Positions 40,481-50,013 are shown, counted from the stretch's first letter. The stretch: DNA of 64,000 bases from Peribacillus sp. FSL P2-0133 (GCF_037975445.1 NZ_CP150254.1:12501-76500); one strand, 5' to 3'. Notes: generated from the letters alone by a model not told the origin. Translations and numbers: made by a program.

Positions 40481-40855
40481 ATGAAAACGATACATACTGA
40501 TGAAGCACCGGCAGCGATCGGACCATATTCACAAGGCGTGATCGTGGATAAGTTATTTTTCAGTTCAGGACAGATCCCACTTACTGCTTCTGGTGAGATG
40601 GTGACTGGGGATGTAAAGGAACAAACACACCAGGTCTTTAAGAATCTCCAAGCCGTATTGAAAGAAGCTGGGGCTTCATTGGAAACTGTCATTAAGGCTA
40701 CAGTATTCATTAAAAGTATGGATGATTTCGGTTCGATTAATGAAATATACGGAGAATATTTTTCTGCTCACAAACCTGCTCGCTCTTGTGTAGAGGTTGC
40801 TCGCCTTCCTAAAGATGCACTAGTGGAAATAGAAGTGGTAGCGCTCGTTAAATAA
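40481..40855 (+). CDS. ridA: RidA family 2-iminobutanoate/2-iminopropanoate deaminase
   Basis: It hydrolyses reactive enamine/imine intermediates of PLP enzymes. The 124 residues (YabJ) have [16 protein letters not shown], the key arginine in [12 protein letters not shown], and the C-terminal [10 protein letters not shown]. The start ATG 40481 follows AGGGGG; upstream ATG 40439 lies inside purR. The purR-yabJ pairing is conserved. Confidence 0.96.
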   Translation: MKTIHTDEAPAAIGPYSQGVIVDKLFFSSGQIPLTASGEMVTGDVKEQTHQVFKNLQAVLKEAGASLETVIKATVFIKSMDDFGSINEIYGEYFSAHKPARSCVEVARLPKDALVEIEVVALVK

Positions 40856-40870
40856 ACGGGCGTTTTTTTT
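40841..40870 (+). terminator. ridA terminator
   Basis: CGCTCGTT pairs with AACGGGCG around the TAA stop, followed by eight T. The stem overlaps the end of the coding region. Confidence 0.8.
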
Positions 40871-40909
40871 ATTTTTTAGGAAATTCGTAATGGGTATTTT
40901 CCTGTAATA

Positions 40910-40937
40910 TAAGGATGATTTTTAGTGTTTTTGAAAA
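40910..40937 (+). promoter_or_regulatory. Possible sigma H promoter of spoVG
   Basis: AAGGATGAT (40911-40919) and TTTGAAA (40930-40936) resemble AGGAwWW/RnnGAAT with a spacer of about 11. The match is imperfect; it is supported mainly by the known sigma H control of spoVG in B. subtilis. Confidence 0.35.
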
Positions 40938-41045
40938 CTAGGCTGAATTTTCTAAAAAAATTACAGATAATAGAAGGAGTTCACGTTTTTTTGTTGAATA
41001 TGTACTTTAAGTTTTAACAACAACAAAAAGGGATGGTGAGCTTAA

Positions 41046-41342
41046 ATGGAAGTAACTGACGTAAGATTACGCCGTGTGAATACGGATGGTCGTATGAGAG
41101 CTATCGCATCAATTACACTGGATAATGAATTTGTGGTTCATGATATTCGTGTGATCGACGGAAACAATGGTTTATTTGTAGCAATGCCAAGTAAACGAAC
41201 TCCAGATGGAGAATTCCGGGATATCGCTCATCCAATCAATTCCTCGACACGCGGGAAAATTCAAGAAGCTGTCTTGACAGAATATCATCGATTGGGAGAA
41301 CTTGAAACTGAATTAGAGGAAGCTGGAGCAGGTGCTTCTTAA
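41046..41342 (+). CDS. spoVG: Septation/stage V sporulation protein SpoVG
   Basis: A 98-residue nucleic-acid-binding regulator linked to asymmetric septation and cortex formation. The N-terminus [26 protein letters not shown] and the central [21 protein letters not shown] are diagnostic. The ATG follows GGTGAG. It has its own terminator. Confidence 0.97.
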   Translation: MEVTDVRLRRVNTDGRMRAIASITLDNEFVVHDIRVIDGNNGLFVAMPSKRTPDGEFRDIAHPINSSTRGKIQEAVLTEYHRLGELETELEEAGAGAS

Positions 41343-41384
41343 AATAACCTTACTTTTAAACTTTAAATTTATAATTTGTGCATC

Positions 41385-41416
41385 TAGAGCCTACTTCATA
41401 AGTAGTGCTCTTTTTT
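41385..41416 (+). terminator. spoVG terminator
   Basis: AGAGCcTACTT pairs with AAGTAgtGCTCT around CAT, then six T. Confidence 0.85.
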
Positions 41417-41654
41417 ATTTATTCATAAACGGATAAGTATAGAACTTATTCGCTCATCATACGGAAATTCGCTTTAAGTATCTAAATTGTAAAATTAAGG
41501 GGATATCTTTAGAGTTTAAGTACCCATCCTTTTATTTTTTAAACCTTTTTGTCCATCCTGATATTGAAATTCCTGTAAGCGGGATTTGAGGATACCACTT
41601 ACTCCATCAATCAAAAGAGCTGAAGATGAATTGAATCGTTAATCTGATTTCGGA

Positions 41655-41822
41655 ATGGAAGTTAACAAAGGGTGCAGTACTTCCAGATGGCTTGTACATA
41701 GGTCTAACGCGATCATGGCGATGTTTTGGGATAATGGGGCTTGCTGGTGTTATGAAGGGGAGGAGACATGGTTACTGTATTATGTCGTTAATGAAAATGA
41801 CATCGACCATGATTTAAAATAA
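41655..41822 (+). pseudogene. Possible gene remnant or orphan small ORF
   Basis: A 55-codon frame from ATG 41655 to TAA 41822 encodes a peptide rich in Trp, Cys and acidic residues, including CWCYEGEETWLL and NENDIDHDLK. There is no Shine-Dalgarno site and no partner gene. A different frame just upstream (41592-41642) reads PSIKRAEDELNR before a stop, which would fit a decayed gene. I do not recognise it. The rest of 41419-41918 shows nothing else. Confidence 0.2.
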
Positions 41823-41918
41823 TGCTAAAAGGTCCATTAATAACTTTAGTGAGGCTGTCGGAAATCGAACTTTTTTTACCTAATTGGTTGACAATTATAT
41901 GTACTTTTAATTGTTACC

Positions 41919-41947
41919 TTGAAAAGAATCACTATTTGAGATAATAT
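41919..41947 (+). promoter_or_regulatory. glmU promoter
   Basis: TTGAAA at 41919-41924, a 17-base spacer, TAATAT at 41942-41947, about 37 bases before the start codon. A perfect TTGACA at 41888 lacks a good partner. Confidence 0.65.
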
Positions 41948-41983
41948 TTTTAGTGGATAAAAAGGTGAAAATGGAGGCCTGTT

Positions 41984-43357
41984 ATGAGTAATCGCTATGC
42001 AATAATATTGGCCGCTGGGCAAGGTACTAGGATGAAATCTAAGCTTTATAAGGTTTTGCACCCTGTTTGCGGGAAACCAATGGTACAACATGTTATCGAT
42101 CAAGTCAATCAACTTCAAATAGAAGATATTGTTACAGTCATCGGCCATGGAGCTGAAAAAGTACAAGAACAACTTGGTGATTCATGCAAGTATGCCTTAC
42201 AAGAACAGCAATTAGGTACGGCACATGCTGTAATGCAAGCGGAAAGCGTTTTATCCGTAAAAAGTGGAACGACTCTTGTTATTTGCGGTGATACGCCTCT
42301 GATTAAAGCGGAAACGATGAAAGAGCTTATAGCATTGCATGAGCAAAGTCAGGCGAAAGCAACAATCTTAACGGCATATGCAGATAACCCTGCTGGTTAT
42401 GGAAGGGTCCTTCGCGGTGAAGGCGGTCTTGTAGAAAAAATCGTCGAGCATAAGGATGCCACTGATGAAGAAAGATATGTTAAGGAAATAAATACCGGTA
42501 CATATTGCTTCGATAACCAAGCATTATTTAGCGCGCTGAAAAAAGTTTCAAATGAAAATGTCCAGGGAGAATATTACTTACCGGATGTTATTGAAATCTT
42601 AAAAGAGGAAGGCGAAGTGGTGACGGCCTTCCAATCAAGTGATTTCGAGGAGACATTGGGTGTAAATGACCGAGTGGCTTTATCGCAGGCGGAGCAAATT
42701 TTGCGGAAACGCATCAATGAAACGCATATGAGGAATGGTGTAACGATCATCGATCCGCTAACTACGTTCATTGAAGCGGACGTACAAATCGGACAGGATA
42801 CAGTCATTAATCCTGGGTCATTCATTAAAGGAAAAAGTATTATCGGGCAGGATTGCTTGATTGGCCCGAATACGGAAATCAGTAATTGTGAAATTGGTGA
42901 TGGAACGGAAGTCCTCCAATCGGTTGTACACGAAAGCAGTATTGGAAGTTTTGTTAAAATCGGTCCATTCGCACATGTTAGACCTCAATCAGATATTAAG
43001 GATTCCGTTAAGATCGGTAATTTTGTCGAAATTAAAAAGACCGTTTTTGGCGAAGGAAGCAAGGCCTCTCACTTGAGTTATATTGGAGATGCAGAGGTTG
43101 GGGAGAATGTTAATATAGGCTGCGGATCTATTACCGTGAATTACGACGGGAAAAATAAACATTTGACGAAGATTGAAGACAATGTCTTCATAGGCTGCAA
43201 TTCTAATCTGGTTGCACCTGTGACGGTAGGAGAAGGGGCATATGTAGCTGCTGGGTCAACCATCACGCAAGATGTACCGCAGGAAGCCCTATCCGTTGCC
43301 CGGGCTCGTCAAGTTAACAAAGAAGATTATGTCAAGAATTTGAAATTTAATAAATAA
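41984..43357 (+). CDS. glmU: Bifunctional GlcNAc-1-P uridyltransferase / GlcN-1-P acetyltransferase
   Basis: It makes UDP-GlcNAc, the peptidoglycan and teichoic-acid precursor. Of the 457 residues, about 1-230 are the pyrophosphorylase domain ([11 protein letters not shown] near residues 8-18), and 250-457 a left-handed beta-helix acetyltransferase built of hexapeptide repeats. TGGAGG precedes the ATG. It is co-transcribed with prs, 15 bases downstream. Confidence 0.98.
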   Translation: MSNRYAIILAAGQGTRMKSKLYKVLHPVCGKPMVQHVIDQVNQLQIEDIVTVIGHGAEKVQEQLGDSCKYALQEQQLGTAHAVMQAESVLSVKSGTTLVICGDTPLIKAETMKELIALHEQSQAKATILTAYADNPAGYGRVLRGEGGLVEKIVEHKDATDEERYVKEINTGTYCFDNQALFSALKKVSNENVQGEYYLPDVIEILKEEGEVVTAFQSSDFEETLGVNDRVALSQAEQILRKRINETHMRNGVTIIDPLTTFIEADVQIGQDTVINPGSFIKGKSIIGQDCLIGPNTEISNCEIGDGTEVLQSVVHESSIGSFVKIGPFAHVRPQSDIKDSVKIGNFVEIKKTVFGEGSKASHLSYIGDAEVGENVNIGCGSITVNYDGKNKHLTKIEDNVFIGCNSNLVAPVTVGEGAYVAAGSTITQDVPQEALSVARARQVNKEDYVKNLKFNK

Positions 43358-43372
43358 CCGACGGAGGTCATC

Positions 43373-44326
43373 ATGTCAAATCAGTATTTAGATCCTAATT
43401 TAAAAGTATTCTCTTTAAATTCAAACTTCGATTTAGCTCAGGAAATTGCTGCTGCAATCGGTGTTGAACTTGGAAAATGTAGCGTAACAAGTTTCAGTGA
43501 CGGTGAAGTTCAGATTAATATTGAAGAAAGTATTCGTGGCTGTGACGTTTACGTAATCCAATCAACAAGCCAACCAGTCAATGAAAATTTAATGGAACTT
43601 TTAATTATGATCGATGCTCTTAAACGTGCTTCAGCTAAAACGATCAATATTGTAATGCCATATTACGGTTATGCCCGACAAGATCGTAAAGCGCGTGCGC
43701 GTGAACCGATTACAGCTAAACTTGTCGCAAATCTTTTAGAAACGGCTGGTGCCCACCGTGTTATCACTTTAGATCTTCACGCACCACAAATTCAAGGTTT
43801 CTTCGATATTCTGATCGATCACCTTGTTGCTGTTCCGATTTTAGCTGATTTCTTCAAGGAAAAAGATTTAAGTGATATCGTCATCGTTTCCCCAGATCAT
43901 GGTGGTGTAACACGTGCCCGTAAAATGGCAGATCGCCTAAAAGCACCGATTGCCATTATCGATAAGCGCCGTCCAAGACCGAACGTGGCTGAAGTCATGA
44001 ACATTATTGGTAATATTGAAGGGAAGACAGCAATACTGATTGATGACATCATCGATACTGCAGGCACTATTACACTAGCGGCCAATGCCCTTGTGGAGAA
44101 TGGTGCTAAAGCAGTGTATGCTTGTTGTACACACCCAGTCCTTTCAGGTCCTGCCATCGAAAGGATTCAAAATTCAACGATCAAGGAATTGGTCGTGACT
44201 AACTCGATTGCCCTATCTGAAGATAAGAAAATCGATAAAATTACTGGACTTTCTGTAGCACCTTTGATTGCAGAGGCGATTATTCGTGTGCATGAGGAAC
44301 AATCAGTCAGCACATTATTCGATTGA
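43373..44326 (+). CDS. prs: Ribose-phosphate pyrophosphokinase
   Basis: It makes PRPP from ribose-5-phosphate and ATP, feeding purine, pyrimidine, His and Trp synthesis and the PurR signal. The 317 residues include the catalytic/flexible loop [25 protein letters not shown] and the PRPP loop [19 protein letters not shown] precedes the ATG. A terminator follows, whereas in B. subtilis transcription continues into ctc. Confidence 0.98.
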   Translation: MSNQYLDPNLKVFSLNSNFDLAQEIAAAIGVELGKCSVTSFSDGEVQINIEESIRGCDVYVIQSTSQPVNENLMELLIMIDALKRASAKTINIVMPYYGYARQDRKARAREPITAKLVANLLETAGAHRVITLDLHAPQIQGFFDILIDHLVAVPILADFFKEKDLSDIVIVSPDHGGVTRARKMADRLKAPIAIIDKRRPRPNVAEVMNIIGNIEGKTAILIDDIIDTAGTITLAANALVENGAKAVYACCTHPVLSGPAIERIQNSTIKELVVTNSIALSEDKKIDKITGLSVAPLIAEAIIRVHEEQSVSTLFD

Positions 44327-44344
44327 TAACAAAATTAATCAAAA

Positions 44345-44376
44345 CACGGCGGGCCTTCGGGCTCGCCGTATTTTTG
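44345..44376 (+). terminator. prs terminator
   Basis: ACGGCGGGCC pairs with GGGCTCGCCGT around TTC, then TATTTTT. Confidence 0.88.
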
Positions 44377-44408
44377 TTTGGAATTTTCGAAAAATATTAA
44401 ATTCTTAG

Positions 44409-44437
44409 TTGACAGATATGAATACTAATAATAAAAT
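44409..44437 (+). promoter_or_regulatory. ssu operon promoter
   Basis: TTGACA at 44409-44414, a 17-base spacer, TAAAAT at 44432-44437. Just downstream, TTCATATTCATGGAATGAA (44454-44472) is a partial inverted repeat that vaguely resembles CymR-type sites; that is only a guess. Confidence 0.75.
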
Positions 44438-44443
44438 GGCTAT

Positions 44444-44605
44444 ACAAATTCAATTCATATTCATGGAATGAAAACCTGTACTAACGCAAGTACATATTGG
44501 TTAACGCCGATCGGACTACCGAAGGCTCCTTTTCACTTACCATTGAACATTAGGCATCTTTTTGCCCTATTGTCCTATTGGTGAAGAAAAGGAGCCTTTT
44601 ATTTT
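44444..44605 (+). promoter_or_regulatory. ssu leader RNA with elaborate terminator
   Basis: The leader holds a small hairpin (GTACT/AGTAC, 44478-44493) and a large terminator. AAGGCTCCTTTT (44522-44533) pairs perfectly with AAAAGGAGCCTT (44587-44598); the stem extends through CTTACCA/TGGTGAAG and has an inner TAGGCA/TGCCCTA helix, followed by TTTTATTTTTAT. A 38-codon frame (44468-44584) spans the 5' arm but lacks a Shine-Dalgarno site. No known riboswitch class was recognised. Confidence 0.65.
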
Positions 44606-44637
44606 TATATAAATAGTTTAAGAAGGGTGTGCAGAAT

Positions 44638-45618
44638 ATGAAGAAAAAACGAAAAATATGGCTGCTGTCCATCTTCAGCATCATCATGCTGATAGTAAGT
44701 GCATGCGGGCAGGAAAAGAACAGTTCCACAAGTGCTGATGCAAAAGAATCGGATAAGACCATCCGAATCGGTTATCAAAAATTCGGGACATTAAATATTT
44801 TAAAATCAAAAGGGGAGCTGGAAACACATTTAAAGGAAGTGGGATATACAGTCGATTGGACTGAATTCCCTGCAGGACCTCAGCTGCTTGAAGCCTTGAA
44901 TGTCGGCAGCATTGATTTTGGGCACACAGGGGAGGCACCGCCGATATTTGCACAAGCAGCCAATGCTCCGCTTGTCTATATTGCCAATCAGCCGGCAAAC
45001 CCATCAGGAGAGGCTATAGTTGTACAAAAGGATTCACCCATTAAAAATGTGAAAGATTTAAAGGGAAAGAAGGTTGGCTTGAATAAAGGTTCCAATGTTC
45101 ATTATTTATTGGTCAAAGCGTTAGAGGAAGCAGGTCTTACTCTTGATGACATTCAGCCCGTCTACTTGCCACCGGCTGATGCGAGGGCTGCTTTTGAAGG
45201 AAACCAAATCGATGCCTGGGTAATATGGGATCCATTTTTATCAGCGGCGGAATTGGAACTTGAAACGAAAACGATTCAGGATGGAGAAGGACTGGTGGCG
45301 AATCGGGAATTCTTTTTGGCAACTGATTCATTTGCCGAGAACGAAGAGGCTTTGAAGATTATCAAAGAAGAACTGATAAAAGTTGATAAATGGATTGAAG
45401 AAAACCCAAGGGACGTCGCTGAGTTTCTATCTCCGGAAATTGGAATGAGTGTGGAGGCATTGGAAAAAACATTAAATAGAAAAGAATATGGACTTGAGGA
45501 GATTTCCAATGGGGTTTTGGATGATCAACAAAAGATTGCCGATACGTTTTACAATCTTAAATTAATCCCAAGCAAGATTAATGTTCTGGATGCATCTGCA
45601 GATGTTAAAAAAAATTAA
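44638..45618 (+). CDS. ssuA: Aliphatic sulfonate ABC transporter substrate-binding lipoprotein
   Basis: An extracellular binding protein for alkanesulfonates. Its 326 residues begin with a lipoprotein signal (lipobox VSAC, Cys near residue 22). The mature part has the SsuA/NrtA-type fold: [27 protein letters not shown], and VWIWDP-like [12 protein letters not shown]. The start ATG 44638 is 8 bases after AAGGGTG. It is the first gene of ssuADCB. Sulfonate rather than nitrate/taurine specificity is inferred from the neighbouring ssuD. Confidence 0.93.
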   Translation: MKKKRKIWLLSIFSIIMLIVSACGQEKNSSTSADAKESDKTIRIGYQKFGTLNILKSKGELETHLKEVGYTVDWTEFPAGPQLLEALNVGSIDFGHTGEAPPIFAQAANAPLVYIANQPANPSGEAIVVQKDSPIKNVKDLKGKKVGLNKGSNVHYLLVKALEEAGLTLDDIQPVYLPPADARAAFEGNQIDAWVIWDPFLSAAELELETKTIQDGEGLVANREFFLATDSFAENEEALKIIKEELIKVDKWIEENPRDVAEFLSPEIGMSVEALEKTLNRKEYGLEEISNGVLDDQQKIADTFYNLKLIPSKINVLDASADVKKN

Positions 45619-45631
45619 GGGGGAAATGAAA

Positions 45632-46804
45632 ATGAAAGTATTTTGGTTTTTACCATCGCATGGGGAAAGTCGCTATTTAGGATCGACAAAGGGAGGGAGG
45701 GCAATCACGCTTCCTTATTTAAAACAAATAGCACAGGCGGTTGATCATTTGGGTTTTGAAGGGGCTTTGCTTCCGACGGGACGGTCTTGTGAGGATGCAT
45801 GGGTAGTGGGCTCTTCACTGATTTCCGCAACGGAAAGAATGAAATTTCTAGTTGCGATTCGTCCAGGTTTAATGTCGCCAACCTTAGCTGCGCGTATGGC
45901 TTCAAGCTTCGACCGGTTGTCGAATGGCCGTCTTTTGATCAATGTGGTAACTGGGGGGGACCCAGTCGAATTGGCAGGTGATGGCGTGTTTCTGAATCAT
46001 AAGGAACGCTATGAGCAAACAAATGAATTTCTCGATATCTGGAGAAAGGAAATGTCTGGTGAGAGTGTGGACTATGAAGGGGAGCACCTAAAGGTTGAAG
46101 GTGGGAATATTCTGTTGTCACCTGTACAAAAACCGTACCCACCGCTCTATTTCGGAGGTTCATCCGATCCAGCCATCGATATTTCGGGAAAGCATATTGA
46201 TGTGTACTTGACTTGGGGTGAGCCGCCGGAGCAAGTGGCTGAAAAAATTGAAAAGGTACGTAAAAAAGCAGCAGAGTACGGACGTGAAGTCAGATTCGGC
46301 ATTCGCATGCATGTCATTGTAAGGGAAACGGAAGAAGAAGCTTGGCAGGCAGCGGACGAACTCATTAAATATGTGGATGATGAAATGATTGAAAATTCAC
46401 AAAAGATTTTTGAAAGGTTTGATTCAGTGGGCCAAAAGCGGATGTCGCAACTCCATAACGGAAACAGGGATTCGCTTGAAATCAGCCCTAACCTTTGGGC
46501 AGGAGTAGGTCTAGTGCGCGGGGGCGCCGGTACGGCACTGGTAGGGAGTGCAGAAAATGTTGCTGCCAGAATGAAGGAATATGAAGAAATCGGAATAGAA
46601 TCCTTTGTTTTATCTGGATACCCTCATCTTGAAGAAGCATACAGAGTTGCGGAATTATTATTCCCTTTACTCCCTGTTGAACGGCTGGAAAGTCCTGTTT
46701 CAAAAGCTACGAGCCCATTTGGGGAAATACTGGCAAATGACCACTACCCTACAAAAGGAAGTGAAAATGAAGATGCAGAAAAAATTAAACAAAAAGTTCA
46801 ATAG
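45632..46804 (+). CDS. ssuD: FMNH2-dependent alkanesulfonate monooxygenase
   Basis: It splits C2 and longer alkanesulfonates into aldehyde and sulfite using FMNH2 and oxygen, releasing sulfur for cysteine synthesis. The 390 residues form a luciferase-like TIM barrel: [49 protein letters not shown]. The start ATG 45632 is 8 bases after AAGGGGG; ATG 45626 is too close. No partner FMN reductase lies nearby, so flavin must come from elsewhere. It overlaps ssuC by 38 bases. Confidence 0.96.
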   Translation: MKVFWFLPSHGESRYLGSTKGGRAITLPYLKQIAQAVDHLGFEGALLPTGRSCEDAWVVGSSLISATERMKFLVAIRPGLMSPTLAARMASSFDRLSNGRLLINVVTGGDPVELAGDGVFLNHKERYEQTNEFLDIWRKEMSGESVDYEGEHLKVEGGNILLSPVQKPYPPLYFGGSSDPAIDISGKHIDVYLTWGEPPEQVAEKIEKVRKKAAEYGREVRFGIRMHVIVRETEEEAWQAADELIKYVDDEMIENSQKIFERFDSVGQKRMSQLHNGNRDSLEISPNLWAGVGLVRGGAGTALVGSAENVAARMKEYEEIGIESFVLSGYPHLEEAYRVAELLFPLLPVERLESPVSKATSPFGEILANDHYPTKGSENEDAEKIKQKVQ

Positions 46805-47552
46805 GTTCCAACTCATATCTTGGCTTGTGCCCATTCTCCTTTTGGTAACTTGGCAGCTGCTGTCTTTGTGGGGGATTTTGTCGGATCGGATATTGCCTGC
46901 CCCGACTGAAGTGTTTCAAGCAGGTGTCGCTTTATTGGAGACAGGTGAACTTATAGATTATATCGGCATCAGTGCCCAGCGTGCCTTCATCGGATTTTTA
47001 ATAGGCGGGATCATTGGTTTTGTACTAGGTTTATTAAATGGATTATCATCCATTGCTGAAACCTTATTCGATACCTCGCTTCAGATGTTGCGTAACATTC
47101 CCCATTTAGCTTTAATACCGCTGGTGATTTTATGGTTTGGTATAGAAGAAGAAGCGAAAATTTTCCTTGTCGCTTTAGGGGTTCTTTTTCCTATCTATCT
47201 AAATACATTTCATGGAGTGAAATCGGTGGATAAGGGATTGATCGAAGCAGCGAGGGTTTATGGGTTAAGTGGTTTTTCTTTATTCTGGAATGTTATTCTC
47301 CCTGCCGCCTTTCCATCCATTTTGGTGGGTATCCGCTTCTCCCTTGGAATCATGTGGGTCACATTAATTGTCGCAGAAACAATATCCGCTAATTCCGGAA
47401 TTGGATATATGGCTATGAATGCCCGGGAATTCATGAGGATGGATATTGTTGTTCTTAGTATTCTCTTATATGCCTTATTGGGGAAAATATCGGACGTTGC
47501 GGCCAAAATAATCGAAAAAAGATGCTTAAAGTGGCATCCATCATACCAATGA
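46767..47552 (+). CDS. ssuC: Aliphatic sulfonate ABC transporter permease
   Basis: An integral membrane permease of 261 residues with about six membrane segments. The EAA loop that contacts the ATPase starts at about 160 (EAARVYG...ILPAAFPSI). The start ATG 46767 lies inside the end of ssuD, 7 bases after AAGGA; ATG 46773 is possible. The long upstream open frame back to 46605 belongs to ssuD in another frame. Translation is probably coupled to ssuD. Confidence 0.95.
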   Translation: MKMQKKLNKKFNRFQLISWLVPILLLVTWQLLSLWGILSDRILPAPTEVFQAGVALLETGELIDYIGISAQRAFIGFLIGGIIGFVLGLLNGLSSIAETLFDTSLQMLRNIPHLALIPLVILWFGIEEEAKIFLVALGVLFPIYLNTFHGVKSVDKGLIEAARVYGLSGFSLFWNVILPAAFPSILVGIRFSLGIMWVTLIVAETISANSGIGYMAMNAREFMRMDIVVLSILLYALLGKISDVAAKIIEKRCLKWHPSYQ

Positions 47553-47565
47553 GGAGGTCATTAAT

Positions 47566-48318
47566 ATGAAAAATGGAAATTCGTTGGAGTTGCAGGGTGT
47601 AAGAAAGGATTTTGGGGAGTTTGAAGTATTAAAGGGGATGGACCTCACATTTAAAAAAGGGGAATTCGTAGCCATTGTCGGTAAGAGTGGATGCGGAAAG
47701 AGCACCTTGCTTCGTCTTGTGGCAGGACTGGAAAAGCCGACGGGCGGGCAGATACTGGTGAATGGAAAGCCATTGAAAGGATTAAATAAATCTTCACGTA
47801 CGATGTTTCAGGATGGAAGGCTTTTTCCTTGGAAAAAAATCCTTGAAAACATTGGTATAGGCTTGAAAGGGGATTGGAAGCCAAATGCCATGGAATTACT
47901 GGAGCAAGTGGGCCTTGCAAATCGAGCAAGTGATTGGCCGTCCGTTTTATCCGGTGGGCAAAAGCAAAGGGTTGCATTAGCGAGGGCATTGGTGAACCAA
48001 CCTGACATTCTCCTTTTGGATGAGCCGTTAGGGGCATTGGATGCTTTGACGAGAATTGGCATGCAAAGGCTCATTGAAGAACTATGGAGGAAAAGGGACT
48101 TTACTGCCTTGCTTGTTACACATGATGTTGAAGAAGCCGTAATGCTAGCCGACCGTGTCATATTAATCGAAGAAGGCAAAGTCGTCATGAATAAGGAAAT
48201 CAATCTGCCTAGACCACGGAAAAAGGATAGTATTCAATATTCATCACTAGCAGCACAAATCCTTAACCGAGTGATGCAAGTTGAGGGAGAAATGGAAAAA
48301 AAGGCGGTTCACGCTTGA
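47566..48318 (+). CDS. ssuB: Aliphatic sulfonate ABC transporter ATP-binding protein
   Basis: The cytoplasmic ATPase of the sulfonate importer. The 250 residues have Walker A GKSGCGKST (39-47), the signature LSGGQKQR, Walker B ILLLDEP and the switch histidine in VTHDVEEA. GAGGAGG precedes the ATG. It is the last gene of the operon. No terminator is evident between it and ctc, so readthrough into ctc is possible. Confidence 0.96.
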   Translation: MKNGNSLELQGVRKDFGEFEVLKGMDLTFKKGEFVAIVGKSGCGKSTLLRLVAGLEKPTGGQILVNGKPLKGLNKSSRTMFQDGRLFPWKKILENIGIGLKGDWKPNAMELLEQVGLANRASDWPSVLSGGQKQRVALARALVNQPDILLLDEPLGALDALTRIGMQRLIEELWRKRDFTALLVTHDVEEAVMLADRVILIEEGKVVMNKEINLPRPRKKDSIQYSSLAAQILNRVMQVEGEMEKKAVHA

Positions 48319-48403
48319 ATTAGAGAAAAAAGATTTTGCGGCGAATACCTATGTTTACCATATGTTTATCCCCTTCTTGGTCCCTTCGGATTTTACCTTT
48401 CAT

Positions 48404-48429
48404 GTTTAATGATTCGCCATTTAGGGAAA
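48404..48429 (+). promoter_or_regulatory. Sigma B-like promoter of ctc
   Basis: GTTTAA at 48404-48409, a 14-base spacer, GGGAAA at 48424-48429 (followed by T). This fits the general-stress pattern GTTTAA/GGGTAT with one or two mismatches. B. subtilis ctc is the classic sigma B target. Confidence 0.7.
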
Positions 48430-48479
48430 TGTTAAATATAGAGAAACTTGCAATTCATATTCAGGAAGGCGGAGGATGT

Positions 48480-49118
48480 ATGAGTAATATATTAGCTGCA
48501 AAAGAACGTACGGATTCAAAACACTCTAATTTAAGGAATTTGAGGGAAAGCGGCGAGATCCCTGCGATAGTATATGGCAATAAAAATGACAGTACGTCCA
48601 TTTCAGTCAATAATATCGAGCTTCAAAAGACAATCAAGGAAATAGGCCGTAATGGAATCATTTCTTTGGAATTGGAGGGTGCGAGTTATAAAGTCATGCT
48701 CTCTGACTATCAAAAGGATCCAATAAAGAACTCCATTTATCATGCAGACTTTTTAATTGTAGATATGTCCGCTCAATTACAAGCGCAAGTTCGCATTAAC
48801 CTTGTCGGTGTTTGTAAAGGCGTGAAAGACGGTGGGGTCCTTCAGCAGTCACTTCATGAAGTCACGGTTACGGCTAAACCTAATGACATTCCTGACTCCA
48901 TCGATGTTGACGTTACCGAACTTCAGGTAGGGGATACAATCTACATATCCGATATCCAAACGAATAAACAAGTTACAATCGACAATGATGGTGAAGAAGT
49001 TGTTGCATCCGTTTTGGCTCCTCGTCAGGAAGAGGAAATCAGTACAGGTGAACAGCAGGATGGCGGTATCCCTCAAAATGAAGAAGGCAGGGAAACCAAG
49101 GCATCACCAGAGTCATGA
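48480..49118 (+). CDS. ctc: General stress protein Ctc, 50S ribosomal protein L25 family
   Basis: A 5S-rRNA-binding ribosomal protein of the L25/TL5/Ctc type. The 212 residues have an N-terminal L25 domain (about 1-95, AAKERTDSKHSNLRNLRESG, IPAIVYG) and a C-terminal beta domain, ending in an acidic tail. The start ATG 48480 follows GGCGGAGG; upstream in-frame codons overlap the promoter. In B. subtilis it directly follows prs; here the ssu operon intervenes, but its own promoter is retained. Confidence 0.95.
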   Translation: MSNILAAKERTDSKHSNLRNLRESGEIPAIVYGNKNDSTSISVNNIELQKTIKEIGRNGIISLELEGASYKVMLSDYQKDPIKNSIYHADFLIVDMSAQLQAQVRINLVGVCKGVKDGGVLQQSLHEVTVTAKPNDIPDSIDVDVTELQVGDTIYISDIQTNKQVTIDNDGEEVVASVLAPRQEEEISTGEQQDGGIPQNEEGRETKASPES

Positions 49119-49154
49119 TGCCGGGATTAAACAAGTGAATCGTGATATAATAGG

Positions 49155-49182
49155 CGTAGCTCTTAACGAGTTACGTCTTTTC
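49155..49182 (+). terminator. ctc terminator
   Basis: CGTAGCTC pairs with GAGTTACG around TTAAC, followed by TCTTTT. A second palindrome, AATTAGGA/TCCTAATT (about 49237-49256), lies downstream. The remaining spacer to pth shows nothing clear. Confidence 0.75.
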
Positions 49183-49377
49183 AATCTCTGGATGCATCAA
49201 TTTAAACCGGACCATTTTTTGTAACGGATTCCTTTAATTAGGATTTTTCCTAATTAGTTCTCCTGTCGCTTGCAGGCCAGCTTGAAATTAGGGTACTATT
49301 TTTCTAAGACCAATGATCTTGGAAAAACTTCGTCCCAGCGTAACTCCCTAAATAACCGTAATGACGGAGTGTGAATC

Positions 49378-49938
49378 ATGAAAATTATTGTAGGGTTAGG
49401 GAACCCAGGTAAACAGTATGAAAAAACCCGGCATAACGTCGGATTTGAAGTAATAGATGAGTTATCCAAAAGATGGTCGATTCCCCTTGATCAAGCAAAA
49501 CATAAGGGAATATATGGTGCAGGAATGGTAAAGGGAGAAAAAGTTTTATTGCTTAAACCATTAACCTACATGAATTTGTCAGGAGAATCCATTTCGGCTG
49601 TCATGCATTTCTTTAAGGTGGATATCGCGGATGTGGTCATTATATATGATGACCTTGATTTGCCTCCAGGGAAGCTTCGCCTTCGTCAAAAAGGTAGTGC
49701 AGGAGGTCATAATGGGATAAAATCTTCAATTGCCCATTTGGGTACGCAAGAATTCAATCGAATCAGAATAGGCATTGGCCGCCCGATTGGCCGCATTCCG
49801 GTATCTGATTATGTATTGGGGCGTTTTTCGCCTGAAGAATGGGATCATGTCGGGGCAACGATCGAAAAAAGCGCAGCTTCTTGTGAAGCCTGGATGGAAA
49901 AGCCATTTATACAGGTCATGAACGAATATAACCAATAA
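49378..49938 (+). CDS. pth: Peptidyl-tRNA hydrolase
   Basis: It recycles peptidyl-tRNAs released from stalled ribosomes (B. subtilis SpoVC). The 186 residues contain [19 protein letters not shown] with the catalytic His19, [12 protein letters not shown], and [32 protein letters not shown] precedes the ATG. It is essential in Bacillus and lies between ctc and fin, as usual. Confidence 0.97.
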   Translation: MKIIVGLGNPGKQYEKTRHNVGFEVIDELSKRWSIPLDQAKHKGIYGAGMVKGEKVLLLKPLTYMNLSGESISAVMHFFKVDIADVVIIYDDLDLPPGKLRLRQKGSAGGHNGIKSSIAHLGTQEFNRIRIGIGRPIGRIPVSDYVLGRFSPEEWDHVGATIEKSAASCEAWMEKPFIQVMNEYNQ

Positions 49939-49981
49939 GCAGAGAGTAGATATAAGTAAAGAATAATACTTCCTGTTTCGC

Positions 49982-50013
49982 TGAATAAAACCCCTCTACT
50001 TTTGTACATACTA
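49982..50013 (+). promoter_or_regulatory. Sigma G/F-like promoter of fin
   Basis: TGAATA at 49982-49987 and a perfect CATACTA at 50007-50013, spaced 19 bases (18 if read as GAATAA). It lies about 30 bases before the fin start. B. subtilis fin is forespore expressed. Confidence 0.6.

Noticed and set aside
44444..44605. An S-box (SAM) or T-box riboswitch for the ssu operon
   Set aside because: The S-box core and the T-box AGGGTGGNACCGCG-type element are absent; only a terminator and unassigned hairpins are visible.
46605..46766. An N-terminal extension of ssuC back to 46605
   Set aside because: That stretch is the end of ssuD in another frame; ATG 46767 has a ribosome site and gives the usual permease length.
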